This document shows positions 45,352 to 54,626 of a stretch of 64,000 bases of DNA, in pieces. Source of the stretch: Acidimicrobiaceae bacterium (GTDB lineage: Bacteria; Actinomycetota; Acidimicrobiia; Acidimicrobiales; UBA8592); NCBI GenBank assembly GCA_002709645.1, contig PAQG01000031.1:17653-81652 (forward strand). Reading direction: 5' to 3'. Each line of letters begins with the position of its first letter. Within the stretch, counting starts at the first letter, position 1. A program made the position numbers and the translations under genes. The notes under the pieces were generated by a model that saw only the letters and a list, made by a program, of their open reading frames with translations, did no database searches and was not told the origin of the DNA.

Positions 45352-45931
45352 ACACGATGAGACAGAACATTCTTTTGAATCAGTAGAACCATATGAAGCA
45401 CCAGAAGTAGAGAGATTGATCCAAGGGCTTATTAACGTAATTGATGCAGCGCGTCCAGTTCCACTTTCTTCATCCTCAATGATAAATAAAGATGAAGTGA
45501 TTTCTGTTTTAAATGATGTTTCGCTCCGATTGCCTGATGAGATTCGAGCAGCGAGATGGTTACTCAAACAACGTGAGGATTTTCTCGCAAGGACACAAAG
45601 AGAGGGTGACGAGTTGATTGACCTTGCACGCGCTCGCGCAGGCCAGATGGTGCAAAAGTCTGAAGTAGTGAAAGCTGCAGAGGTTCGTGCTCGAAGAATT
45701 GTTGAGGATGCCCAATCGGAAGCTCGGAGGCTCCAGTTAGAAACTGAAGACTACTGTGATCAGAGACTTGCGAGCTTTGAAGCTGTCCTTAAGAAAACGC
45801 AAAAAATTGTCGCTGATGGTCGGTCTAAATTGCAAGGAGACCCACTGTCGGAACTTAAAGAGGCGCATAGTCAAGATCAAGAAGAGACCCAAAGTACGCC
45901 TGAGCTCTACGATCAGGACGAATTTGAGTAA
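45344..45931 (+). CDS. DivIVA-like / ATP-synthase-B-like coiled-coil protein
   Basis: A 195-residue acidic protein with a long helical region (about residues 65-165) rich in A, E, R and Q, predicted to be coiled coil, after an N-terminal segment with EAPEVERLIQGLINVIDAAR. Such genes are standard neighbours of coaD and yceD in actinobacteria and are annotated as cell-division septum initiation proteins. It overlaps coaD at its start and yceD at its end, showing a tight operon. Confidence 0.75.
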   Translation: MSEHDETEHSFESVEPYEAPEVERLIQGLINVIDAARPVPLSSSSMINKDEVISVLNDVSLRLPDEIRAARWLLKQREDFLARTQREGDELIDLARARAGQMVQKSEVVKAAEVRARRIVEDAQSEARRLQLETEDYCDQRLASFEAVLKKTQKIVADGRSKLQGDPLSELKEAHSQDQEETQSTPELYDQDEFE

Positions 45932-46469
45932 AGACAACTCAGCCTCCACGGATCTAGTAATTGACATCCCCAGTCTGTTTCGAAATGCAGGATCATTTGA
46001 ACCGGTTGAATGTCAATGGAGTCCTTCGGAAATAGTAACGAGTTACTCATCAGCTAAAGCGCTTGTAGGGGTACTCAACGTCGAGGCTTTAACTGAAAAA
46101 ATCACTGTAAGTGGAAGCATAGATATTCATTGGATCGGACCGTGTAGAAGGTGTTTAGAGGAGGCTAAAGGAATAACTCAGATATTCATTCAAGAAATTT
46201 TTGAACACAATGCAGCTGAAGGAGAGACTTTTGAATTCCCTTCCGGAGAAAAGTTAGACCTAAAGCCGATGCTTACAGAGCAAACGCTTTTAAGTTTACC
46301 TCTAGCCCCCCTGTGTTCAGATACATGCGAAGGCCCTATAGACACCGAATTTCCTATTGATATTTCGCAGAATCAAACAAGCGATAGCAAACAGATTAAT
46401 AAGAAAGATCCTAGATGGGAAGCTTTGGATGTATTGAAGTTTGATGATGATCAAGATCACAGTGCCTGA
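45924..46469 (+). CDS. yceD: YceD / DUF177 family protein
   Basis: A 181-residue protein from TTG 45924, which overlaps the previous stop and has AGGA 7 bases upstream; a longer frame to 45756 is mostly overlap and is rejected. The C-x2-C motif GPCRRCL and the SLPLAPLCSDTCEGP segment are the four-Cys pattern of the DUF177 family, which in other bacteria is linked to 23S rRNA processing. It precedes rpmF, as usual. Confidence 0.87.
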   Translation: MSKDNSASTDLVIDIPSLFRNAGSFEPVECQWSPSEIVTSYSSAKALVGVLNVEALTEKITVSGSIDIHWIGPCRRCLEEAKGITQIFIQEIFEHNAAEGETFEFPSGEKLDLKPMLTEQTLLSLPLAPLCSDTCEGPIDTEFPIDISQNQTSDSKQINKKDPRWEALDVLKFDDDQDHSA

Positions 46470-46553
46470 GAGGGTGCAAGATCCCCTCTCCTTCGGTAGG
46501 ATCAACCCTGCGCAGGTTCCAACTTGCTAACTAACTAATTATTTGGATTTAAG
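46468..46553 (+). promoter_or_regulatory. Structured leader between yceD and rpmF
   Basis: A 7-bp stem, GAGAGGG (46468-46474) with CCCTCTC (46484-46490), closes a 9-base loop. GCAAG in that loop (46476-46480) could pair with CTTGC at 46523-46527, forming a pseudoknot. A second stem lies at about 46503-46517. No T-run follows, so it is not a simple terminator. Confidence 0.4.
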
Positions 46554-46733
46554 ATGGCAGTACCAAAGAAGAAAACATCAAAAGCGAAAAGCAGAAGTCG
46601 TCGCAACTCTGCATGGAAACTTCACGCAACAAGCACCAATTCTTGCCCACGATGTAATGCTGCTCGGCGTCCGCATCATGTTTGTGGTAATTGTGGCTGG
46701 TATAACGGTCGTGCCGTTATAGAGGTTGACTGA
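46554..46733 (+). CDS. rpmF: 50S ribosomal protein L32
   Basis: A 59-residue protein beginning AVPKKKTSKAKSRSRR, with zinc ligands in CPRC and CGNC. It is encoded in the usual yceD-rpmF-plsX order. The stop (46731-46733) overlaps possible plsX start codons. The four-Cys form is retained, so zinc binding is expected. Confidence 0.95.
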   Translation: MAVPKKKTSKAKSRSRRNSAWKLHATSTNSCPRCNAARRPHHVCGNCGWYNGRAVIEVD

Positions 46734-46746
46734 GAATCAGGGGAAA

Positions 46747-47748
46747 ATGCCTACCAAACATCTGCCAATAGCCATTGACGCTATGGGGGGAGATAATGCA
46801 CCTGGAGCAATCATTGAAGGTGCTCAACTAGCCCATGATCTAGGAATACCAGTCTTGCTTGTAGGTACTTCACAAGCACTCAAAGAGGTGGAAGGTATCC
46901 CTATCGTTGAAGCTAGCGAAGTTATCGAAATGGATGATGATCCTGGACAAAGCGTTAGAAGGAAGAAAGACTCATCATTGGTTCGCGCAGCGGAGACGGT
47001 AAGAGATGGGGAAGCTTCTGCAATGATAAGTGCTGGGAACACGGGAGCCACAATGGCTTCTGCGCTGCTCCGAATGGGGAGACTGAAAGGAGTCTCTAGG
47101 CCAGCAATAGCTACTCCGATCCCTGTTCTTGATGATGGCCATCCAGTTGTCCTTCTTGACTCAGGTGCTAATTCAGAATGTCAACCGGAATGGCTACTTC
47201 AATTTGCAGAAATGGGTGCAGTCTACGCGCGTGATCGGTTTCACATAGATAAGCCAAAAGTTGGCATTCTGTCAATAGGTGAGGAAGCTGGAAAGGGCAA
47301 CCCTTTAGTGAAAGAGGCATTTGCCTTACTTGATATGCAAGACTGGCAGAAACGAAGCTCAGCCCAATTTATCGGCAACGTTGAAGGCCGTGACCTAATG
47401 AGTGGTGTCGCTGATGTAGTTGTTACAGATGGGTTTACGGGAAACGTAGCGTTAAAGACGCTTGAAGGTACAGCAAAGGCCATCGTTACCGCATTGCTAG
47501 GTGCCTTTTCCGCTTCACCCGAAGCTGAAAGAGGGGCTGGACTTCTAGCTCCAGCGTTATTGCCGCTATATGAAAAACTTGACCCAGATTCAGTGGGTGG
47601 AGCAGTTCTGCTTGGTGTTAAAGGTATAGCAATGGTTAGCCATGGATCTTCTTCAGCGAAAGCTATCCTCAACGCGGTGCAAACGGCACATGAATTAGTT
47701 ATTGATGGCCATGTAGAGAACTTGCAGTCCATTATTTCGGCCAAGTGA
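46747..47748 (+). CDS. plsX: Phosphate acyltransferase PlsX
   Basis: A 333-residue enzyme that converts acyl-ACP to acyl-phosphate for phospholipid synthesis. ATG 46747 is preferred; TTG 46726 lies inside rpmF. AIDAMGGDNAPG near the start, SAGNTGA and the C-terminal LLGVKGIAMVSHGSS are family segments. acpP follows 75 bases later. Confidence 0.95.
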   Translation: MPTKHLPIAIDAMGGDNAPGAIIEGAQLAHDLGIPVLLVGTSQALKEVEGIPIVEASEVIEMDDDPGQSVRRKKDSSLVRAAETVRDGEASAMISAGNTGATMASALLRMGRLKGVSRPAIATPIPVLDDGHPVVLLDSGANSECQPEWLLQFAEMGAVYARDRFHIDKPKVGILSIGEEAGKGNPLVKEAFALLDMQDWQKRSSAQFIGNVEGRDLMSGVADVVVTDGFTGNVALKTLEGTAKAIVTALLGAFSASPEAERGAGLLAPALLPLYEKLDPDSVGGAVLLGVKGIAMVSHGSSSAKAILNAVQTAHELVIDGHVENLQSIISAK

Positions 47749-47823
47749 TCTTTTCGAATTGCCTCCAAGCACAAACAGCAAGAATCGCTTAAACTCAATT
47801 TTTGCGACAGAAAGACAGGTGCT

Positions 47824-48114
47824 ATGCCAGCAGAAACTCATATGGAACAAGAACCACTTGGAAGAGAAGAGCTACTTCGACTCGTGAAAGACCGATTAGC
47901 TGAAATATTAGAAATAGAACCCAACTCAATAAATGAAGGGGATTCGTTTGCAGATGATCTTGATGCCGACTCACTTGCTCTGATCGAACTTGTCGAAGCA
48001 ATTGAAGAGGAATTATCTGAGCGATCCATTGATTTTAGAATTGATGATGAAGATCTAGAGGACCTAAAGAGTGTTCGAGATGCTGTTGATTATGTTCACA
48101 CACGATTGGATTGA
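47824..48114 (+). CDS. acpP: Acyl carrier protein
   Basis: A 96-residue acidic protein. The phosphopantetheine attachment Ser is in DADSLAL, near residue 49. An N-terminal extension of about 15 residues is longer than E. coli ACP. The stop overlaps the TTG start of rnc. ACP supplies acyl groups to PlsX upstream and to fatty acid synthase elsewhere. Confidence 0.93.
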   Translation: MPAETHMEQEPLGREELLRLVKDRLAEILEIEPNSINEGDSFADDLDADSLALIELVEAIEEELSERSIDFRIDDEDLEDLKSVRDAVDYVHTRLD

Positions 48115-48803
48115 AAGCTTCCTTGGAAAAAGAAAAGCTACGAGAACTCCAGAAAAAAATCAACTATAAATTTGAAAATCCTGTCCTACTTGAAATTGCT
48201 CTGACTCATAAATCTTGGACTGCAGAAAATGAAGGATTTCAGCCAAACGAAAAGCTGGAATTTTTGGGTGATTCTGTCTTGGGGCTTATCGTCACTGAGC
48301 ATATTTACAAAACCTATTCAGATTTAACTGAAGGCCAATTATCCCTTCTGCGATCGGTCTTAGTGGAAAAAAAATCTCTTGCCGAAGTCGCAGAAAAACT
48401 AAATATCGGTTCTTACTTGAAGCTTGGGAATAAACTTGAATACACATCAGTGTCGCCAGCATTGCTTGAGAATGCTATTGAAGCTGTAATAGGAGCTATT
48501 TATTTAGATGGGGGATGGTCGGAAGCAGAAAAATTTGTACTGCACGTACTCAAATCAAAAATTGAAGAATATTCAATGAGAAACAACGAAGACTTTAAGA
48601 GCCGATTAAAGGTTATCTTTGAACAAAAGTTCTCATCTTCACCAAATTATAGAATCACTACAGAAGGGCCAGCACATGAAAAACGGTTTTATGCGCAAGT
48701 TCTTATTAACGATGAAATTGCAGGTGAAGGACAGGGTAGAAGCAAAAAGGAAGCGGAACAATCAGCTGCTGGAGAAGCCTTGAAAAGATTCGGGAATGAA
48801 TAA
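48111..48803 (+). CDS. rnc: Ribonuclease III
   Basis: A 230-residue double-stranded RNA endonuclease. The signature EKLEFLGDSVLGL holds the metal ligands, and ENAIEAVIGAIYLDGG the second pair; the C-terminal dsRNA-binding domain ends KKEAEQSAAGEALKRF. The start TTG 48111 overlaps the acpP stop. It processes rRNA precursors. Confidence 0.96.
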   Translation: MKASLEKEKLRELQKKINYKFENPVLLEIALTHKSWTAENEGFQPNEKLEFLGDSVLGLIVTEHIYKTYSDLTEGQLSLLRSVLVEKKSLAEVAEKLNIGSYLKLGNKLEYTSVSPALLENAIEAVIGAIYLDGGWSEAEKFVLHVLKSKIEEYSMRNNEDFKSRLKVIFEQKFSSSPNYRITTEGPAHEKRFYAQVLINDEIAGEGQGRSKKEAEQSAAGEALKRFGNE

Positions 48804-48856
48804 GATGCAAAAGAAACCTGTAAAATGCGAACCACGTCAACGCCTATAAGGAAAGA

Positions 48857-49699
48857 ATGATCGAACTCCCCGAAATTGAAACTATTCGAAGAGACCTAGA
48901 ACGAGATTGCGTCGGTAAGAAAATTAAAACAGTTGAAGTCCTCAAGACAAAGACTGTCGGTGGGGCTAAATCAAAAGCCTCAATCGAGAAAGAACTAGAC
49001 CAAGCAAAAATTGAAAGTGTCGGACGCATTGGAAAGTTACTTCAATTTGATCTCTCAAACGGGAGAAGTCTTCTCGTAGGCCTAGGTCATGGTGGCCAGA
49101 TACTTCGTGTTCCGAATAAAGCGGAAAGGCATTCCAAAACCCATTTCGTTATCACTTTCACCCAGACAGGACAACTACGACTTTTGGATCACGATGCTGA
49201 AGCGACTGTTTCCATGCATGAAACGGAAGCTATCTTAGAAGACCGACCCGATCTATATGACTATGGAATAGACCCGATTGAACATTCCCAACAAATTACA
49301 TGGGGTGATTTCGCTCATTACCTCCATGCGAGAAAAGCCAAGCTCAAGACTCTTCTTCTAGACGAATCGTTTGTTCTCGGTATCGGCCCCATGTATGCAG
49401 ATGAGATATTGTTTGAAGCCGGGTTGAAATATGATCGCATATCGGACTCATTGACCACGAACGAAGTACGGAGGCTTTGGCAGGCAATCGTGCAAACCGT
49501 ATATGACGCTGTGAAATATAGAGGATCAACGATTCCAGGTAGCCCATATGTTGATACCAATGGGGAACCAGGGGCTTATCAAGATCATCATTCGGTTTAT
49601 CAGAAACACGGAGATCTAAGCCCGCGATCGCGAAAACCAATCGCAAGATCAAAATTTGGTGGCATTTGGACTTACTACTGCGAACAGAGCCAAGTCTAA
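48857..49699 (+). CDS. Fpg/MutM-like protein with missing catalytic and zinc-finger residues
   Basis: A 280-residue protein of the formamidopyrimidine-DNA glycosylase family by overall layout: N-terminal sheet, H2TH region (LGIGPMYADEILFEAG) and C-terminal hairpin. It starts MIELPEIE where canonical Fpg is MPELPEVE, so the catalytic N-terminal Pro is replaced by Ile while Glu3 is kept. GIGN is GIGP. In the zinc finger three of four Cys are Ser: GDLSPRSRKPI and YYCEQSQV. AAGGAAAG precedes the ATG, so the start is sound. It may bind lesions without cutting, or act by another nucleophile. Confidence 0.85.
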   Translation: MIELPEIETIRRDLERDCVGKKIKTVEVLKTKTVGGAKSKASIEKELDQAKIESVGRIGKLLQFDLSNGRSLLVGLGHGGQILRVPNKAERHSKTHFVITFTQTGQLRLLDHDAEATVSMHETEAILEDRPDLYDYGIDPIEHSQQITWGDFAHYLHARKAKLKTLLLDESFVLGIGPMYADEILFEAGLKYDRISDSLTTNEVRRLWQAIVQTVYDAVKYRGSTIPGSPYVDTNGEPGAYQDHHSVYQKHGDLSPRSRKPIARSKFGGIWTYYCEQSQV

Positions 49700-49758
49700 A
49701 AACCAAAAAATTAAACTACAAACGTGTAATTTCTCTCCAGAGCGACTAGTTTTTCGCT

Positions 49759-52700
49759 GTGTTCTTGAAATCAATGACCCTTAAAGGATTCAAGTCTTTT
49801 GCTGAATCTACGACACTAGAATTTGAACCTGGAGTCACAGTTGTCGTGGGTCCAAACGGGAGTGGGAAATCAAATGTCGTTGATGCCATAGCATGGGTAC
49901 TCGGAGCCCAAGCACCAGGAGCCGTCCGTTCTCAAAAGATGGATGATGTTATTTTCGCTGGAACTACGAAGAGATCAGCGTTAGGTCGTGCTGAAGTCTC
50001 ACTAACTATTGACAACGCTGCCAAGATCATACCGCTTGACTTTAATGAGATCACCATAAGCCGGACTTTGTTTCGAGACGGTGATAGCGAATATGCTTTG
50101 AATAACGTCCCGTGCCGACTTCTTGATATTCAAGAATTGCTTAGCGATTCAGGAGTTGGCCGCCATCAGCATGTCATCGTCTCCCAAGGGCAAATTGACG
50201 CCGTTCTGAATGCCAAACCGGAAGATAGAAGATCAATTATTGAAGAAGCAGCGGGAGTTCTAAAATATAGAAAACGAAGAGAGAAATCAGAACGACGACT
50301 GAAAGCAACAGAAGAGAACCTCACCAGACTTCAAGATCTCCTTAGGGAAGTGAGGAGACAACTTAAACCTCTGGAACGACAAGCAGATGCCGCAAGGAGA
50401 CACGGATCTTTATTTGATGAGCTAACTGCTCTTCGTCGCCACCTCGTTGGTAAAGAAATCACCTCTTTACGCGAAGGCCTTAAAGCGGTTCAAGGAGGGA
50501 AGACACAACTCCATAGCACTGAACGCGAACTGAGATCTACGCTAACTACTTTAGATAGCCAAATTGAGCTTGCTGAAGAACAACTGGCCACTACAGGAAT
50601 TGACGATGCTGCTGATCAACTTGCATCTACTGAAGGTCTACGTGAACGTGCTAGAGGATTAAAAGCGCTCCTTACAGAACGAATAATAAGTATTAATAGG
50701 CAAATAGATATGCAAGTCGATCAAGGCGTCGTAGAGACACTGGAAGCTGAAACTGCCAGACTTCGTAAAGAACTTGAAGAATCAGCCATATCAAAAATAG
50801 AACTTGAGCCAGTGACTAAAGATGTAGTACAAGCTGAGAAAGAACTAGCAATTCAACGTTCAGATTTCCAAGGTGAATTTGCCCCCGAAACCCAAAAACA
50901 CGGAACAGCAGCAGCAGAGTCACGTGGCCAACTGGCTGTTATAAATGCAACATTAGAGAATCTTCAACGGAGAATCATAGAGCTAAGCGCCCATCTACAA
51001 GAACAGAAAGAAGCAGAGAAAAATGGTCGCGCTCTCATTAGAGATCTTGATCTGCAACTTGCAGAAACTAACGATTCTAAAAGTAAAGCAGAGACTACTC
51101 ATAAGGAACTAGGTGAGAAGGTAGAAGAGCTAGTCCAAATCTGTAACACGGCTCAATCAAAATTTGCAGAAGCACAACTTGAAAGTAAATCCTGGGTAGC
51201 TCGAGCAGATGCGTTATCACTTGCTTTGGATGAGGCACGAAAATTGAGTGGCATTGATGAAGTTTCTGAGATGGATGGTGTCTACGGTTCGTTTCTTGAG
51301 CTAATACACATTGATGAAGGTTGGGAAGCAGCTTTTGAAGCAGCTATCGGACATGTGGCGACTTCGGTCGTAGTAGATGACATTGAAACCGCTAGAAAAA
51401 CGCTAGAGAAAATTCAAGATTCAGGGAGCTCCGGCGGGGTTATTGTTGCCCCTCCAAATTCGTCACCGAATATTCCAAACAATCCTTTAAGAGAGCACGT
51501 CCATTCAGAAGTCCCCGAGATTGAAGCGCTTCTTGATAAATTCCTCGGAGAGGTTCAAGTCGTTTCGGATTGGTCAATGGGAGTGGAGAAATCAATGCTC
51601 TCTCCCGAGAGTACCTTTGTTACTATGGATGGAGACCATTTCAGCCCACTCGGATGGAGAGTGGGAATTTCTGGTTTCGGAGCAACTGGAAGCGCTCTAG
51701 AAGAAGCTTTAGAACAATCCGGAAATGCGTTTGAAACTGTTCGGCGTTATGAAGAGGAACTTGAAAGGTGCCAGCGTGATCTTGAGCAGCGTAAAAAAGA
51801 TCGCGTAGCCGCTGAAACAGCAATGCTTCAAGCTCAACGAGACTTTGATGAGATTAGAGAGGCTAAATCTAGATCTGAAAGCGACCTCCGCGCTATAAGC
51901 GTAGAGATAGAAGGGTTAGAGAAACAAGAGATCTCTTTTCAGGAAAACATTGAAGATCAAATTGCCGCTCAAACTCAGCTTGTAGACGACCTACCAGAAT
52001 TGGAAACCCATGAGAAAGAAGCTCTGGAAAGGACACAAACAGCAGAAAAACGCAGAAATGAAATTGATAAACTAGCCGAACAAATAGGAGCAAAAAGAAC
52101 CGCCATAGATGTGCGCCTAGCTTCAATTCATGAGCGGGAGAAATTCCTTCAAGGAAGGTTGCTAGAAATTGAAAATCGCCTTCGTGGATACAACGACCAG
52201 CGTGATGCGGCAGAGTCACGGAGGCTAACCCTTGAGAAAAGATTGCGGCTGGCAGAATTTTTAAGAAAAATCGTTGAAGAGAAATCTGCAATGGTGGAGT
52301 CTGACCTTCTTGGACTTCGGCAGTTGCGCCAAGAACAGTCAAACTCAGCACAAAAAGCTGTCAGCCAACTTGAGACATACAGGGTGCAGAGAGGCAAAAA
52401 TGAAAATAAATTATCTCAACTGCGTGAAGAACTACACCGCTCCGAGCTTAAAGAGTCAGAATACACACTTAAATTAGAGGCGCTAACCGATTCAGTAAGA
52501 AGAGAACTGGACTGTGAACCAGGAACTGCTATATCAACAATTTGCCCTCCTTTAGAAGGTGTAACCGCAAAAGGCCGTGTGCGAGAGCTAGAGAGAGAAC
52601 TTAAAATCATGGGCCCAATTAACCCTCTTGCACTTGAAGAGTACGACGAACTCAACACACGCTTTGAGTTCCTTCAAGCCCAGTTGCAAGATGTTCGAGA

Positions 52701-53262
52701 CTCCCGACGTGACCTCAGCAAAGTTATAAAGGCAATTGACCAAGAAATTGTCGCAGTATTTACGGCAGCTTTTGCTGATATAAGTACGAACTTTGGAAAC
52801 CTATTCTCCTCGCTTTTTCCTGGTGGTCAAGGTTCTCTAAAACTAACAGAACCAAATAACCTCCTTGAGACAGGAATAGAAATAGAGGCTAAGCCTTCTG
52901 GGAAAAATATCAAAAAACTATCGTTACTTTCAGGAGGGGAGCGCTCTCTTACTTCTTTAGCTTTCCTCTTTTCAATTTTCCGAAGTAGACCATCACCTTT
53001 CTATGTGATGGATGAAGTTGAGGCTGCCCTTGACGACGTGAATCTTCAAAGGTTTCTGCAATTAGTTAAAGAATTCAGAGATGAAGCCCAATTGATTGTA
53101 GTGAGCCACCAGAAACGCACAATGGAAACAGCTGACTGTTTGTACGGAGTAACCATGAAACCAGGAGGCTCCTCAAAAATTGTGAGCGAAAAATCTAACT
53201 CGGATGAAACACTCGCAAACCCTTTATTTGAAATGGCAGATGCTCAAACAAAACGCATGTAG
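49759..53262 (+). CDS. smc: Chromosome segregation protein SMC
   Basis: A 1167-residue ATPase with N-terminal Walker A GPNGSGKS (residues 31-38), two long coiled coils around a hinge (about residues 500-650), and C-terminal LSGGERSLT signature and VMDEVEAALDD Walker B. It organises chromosomes with ScpAB, which are not in the window. The start is GTG 49759. It lies between the Fpg-like gene and htrA, as in the general rnc-fpg-smc-ftsY order. Confidence 0.97.
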   Translation: MFLKSMTLKGFKSFAESTTLEFEPGVTVVVGPNGSGKSNVVDAIAWVLGAQAPGAVRSQKMDDVIFAGTTKRSALGRAEVSLTIDNAAKIIPLDFNEITISRTLFRDGDSEYALNNVPCRLLDIQELLSDSGVGRHQHVIVSQGQIDAVLNAKPEDRRSIIEEAAGVLKYRKRREKSERRLKATEENLTRLQDLLREVRRQLKPLERQADAARRHGSLFDELTALRRHLVGKEITSLREGLKAVQGGKTQLHSTERELRSTLTTLDSQIELAEEQLATTGIDDAADQLASTEGLRERARGLKALLTERIISINRQIDMQVDQGVVETLEAETARLRKELEESAISKIELEPVTKDVVQAEKELAIQRSDFQGEFAPETQKHGTAAAESRGQLAVINATLENLQRRIIELSAHLQEQKEAEKNGRALIRDLDLQLAETNDSKSKAETTHKELGEKVEELVQICNTAQSKFAEAQLESKSWVARADALSLALDEARKLSGIDEVSEMDGVYGSFLELIHIDEGWEAAFEAAIGHVATSVVVDDIETARKTLEKIQDSGSSGGVIVAPPNSSPNIPNNPLREHVHSEVPEIEALLDKFLGEVQVVSDWSMGVEKSMLSPESTFVTMDGDHFSPLGWRVGISGFGATGSALEEALEQSGNAFETVRRYEEELERCQRDLEQRKKDRVAAETAMLQAQRDFDEIREAKSRSESDLRAISVEIEGLEKQEISFQENIEDQIAAQTQLVDDLPELETHEKEALERTQTAEKRRNEIDKLAEQIGAKRTAIDVRLASIHEREKFLQGRLLEIENRLRGYNDQRDAAESRRLTLEKRLRLAEFLRKIVEEKSAMVESDLLGLRQLRQEQSNSAQKAVSQLETYRVQRGKNENKLSQLREELHRSELKESEYTLKLEALTDSVRRELDCEPGTAISTICPPLEGVTAKGRVRELERELKIMGPINPLALEEYDELNTRFEFLQAQLQDVRDSRRDLSKVIKAIDQEIVAVFTAAFADISTNFGNLFSSLFPGGQGSLKLTEPNNLLETGIEIEAKPSGKNIKKLSLLSGGERSLTSLAFLFSIFRSRPSPFYVMDEVEAALDDVNLQRFLQLVKEFRDEAQLIVVSHQKRTMETADCLYGVTMKPGGSSKIVSEKSNSDETLANPLFEMADAQTKRM

Positions 53263-53381
53263 CCTGCGATTCGCGTCATAAACTTCGGCATGCCCAAAGC
53301 GTAACTTTCGCTACAGCGACTCTTAATCGCTTTCAAGCTAGAATATTAACGCAAATTACGAATGAAACTTGAGAGTCAGCA

Positions 53382-54566
53382 ATGAGTCATTGGAAACAGT
53401 CGGAGAGAAAAGATTCCCTAATAGGAAGAAAGGAAACGTCGTATCCATTTTGGCCATCAGATCAAGTTATCCCGGGGCCTAGTAGGCCAGTAAAAGATGG
53501 TTGGGAAAATAAGAGAAGAATGGCTTTTACTCTACTTTCGATGCTCTGTCTTATATTGCTTGGGGTAGGGCTTCTCATCGGCCTTAGTGTCAAAAGCGAA
53601 ACAACTGAGCCGGAAATCAGTAACTCTTTGGAGACTGAAGTATCTTCCTTAACAACTGAATCATCTACTGAACTGATTGTTGAAGTAGATGAGCCTGTAG
53701 CTTCAGTAGCTGAAGCAGTGGCACCTTCTGTAGTACGAATTGATACTGCGACGGGAACAGGAAGTGGCATTATTTACGATAAGGGAGGAATGGTCGTAAC
53801 AAATGCGCATGTTGTGCAGGGAGTAGAATCGGTTGAAATTCAGTTAGCTGACGGGACACGTTCAACAGGAATAGTGCTGGGTTCTGATCCAAATGTTGAT
53901 ATTGCTATTGTTCAAGTACAAGGAAATTTCGTGTTCAAACAAGCGACTTTTGCTTTATTGGAATCCGTGAGGGTAGGCCAACTCGCCGTTGCGATTGGGA
54001 GCCCTTTTGGTCTAGAGCAAAGTGTTACTGCTGGGATTGTGTCAGCTGTTAACCGTGCAGTGCCGAGTTTAAATATTGAGGATGGCTCAAGAACGATAGT
54101 AGAAATGATACAAACTGATGCCCCCATAAATCCCGGTAATTCTGGAGGCGCCCTAGTTGACCGGCAAGGACGCGTTGTAGGAATGAATACGTTGATCAGA
54201 ACAGATGGGACAGTCGAGGGAAATCTTGGCGTTGGTTTCGCGATTCCAACTGACACGATATTTCTTGTTACTGAAAGAATAGTCAACGGTGAATCTCTTG
54301 AGAATGGATTTCTTGGAATCAGCGGTCAAAACCCAACAATTGGAAGAGCTGGTGCACTCATTATTGATGTTGTGCCAGAAAGCCCTGCTTATGAAAGTGG
54401 TCTAGAGGCAGGCGATTTGATTATTGGTATTGACGGTTCGCCTATTCTGGGGATGTCTGAACTGGCTGCTCGAATCAGATTAAGTTCTCCTGGGACAATC
54501 GTAGAGATAAAAGTCATAAGAAACGGCGAACAGTTAACTTTTGCTGTAACTCTAGGGACGCTGTGA
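53382..54566 (+). CDS. HtrA/DegP-type serine protease, membrane-anchored
   Basis: A 394-residue S1C protease. After a cytosolic N-terminus, one membrane segment lies at about residues 47-68. The catalytic triad is H143 (TNAHVV), D173 (NVDIAIV) and S254 (GNSGGAL). A single PDZ domain follows (about residues 300-390). It works outside the membrane on misfolded proteins. Lying between smc and ftsY, it is an insert in the usual gene order. The 119-base gap upstream has weak stems but no clear terminator. Confidence 0.93.
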   Translation: MSHWKQSERKDSLIGRKETSYPFWPSDQVIPGPSRPVKDGWENKRRMAFTLLSMLCLILLGVGLLIGLSVKSETTEPEISNSLETEVSSLTTESSTELIVEVDEPVASVAEAVAPSVVRIDTATGTGSGIIYDKGGMVVTNAHVVQGVESVEIQLADGTRSTGIVLGSDPNVDIAIVQVQGNFVFKQATFALLESVRVGQLAVAIGSPFGLEQSVTAGIVSAVNRAVPSLNIEDGSRTIVEMIQTDAPINPGNSGGALVDRQGRVVGMNTLIRTDGTVEGNLGVGFAIPTDTIFLVTERIVNGESLENGFLGISGQNPTIGRAGALIIDVVPESPAYESGLEAGDLIIGIDGSPILGMSELAARIRLSSPGTIVEIKVIRNGEQLTFAVTLGTL

Positions 54567-54626
54567 TTCTGGTGACATTGGGGGATTCTATTTAATGAGC
54601 ATAGATACCTTAAGCGGGTTCAGGTA

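Noticed and set aside
45756..45923. Upstream extension of yceD
   Set aside because: It overlaps the DivIVA-like gene and is Arg/Lys-rich noise; TTG 45924 with AGGA fits the overlap pattern of the operon.
47241..47798. 185-codon open frame on the minus strand
   Set aside because: It is antisense to plsX and Ser/Ala-rich, as expected from the reverse strand of a real gene.
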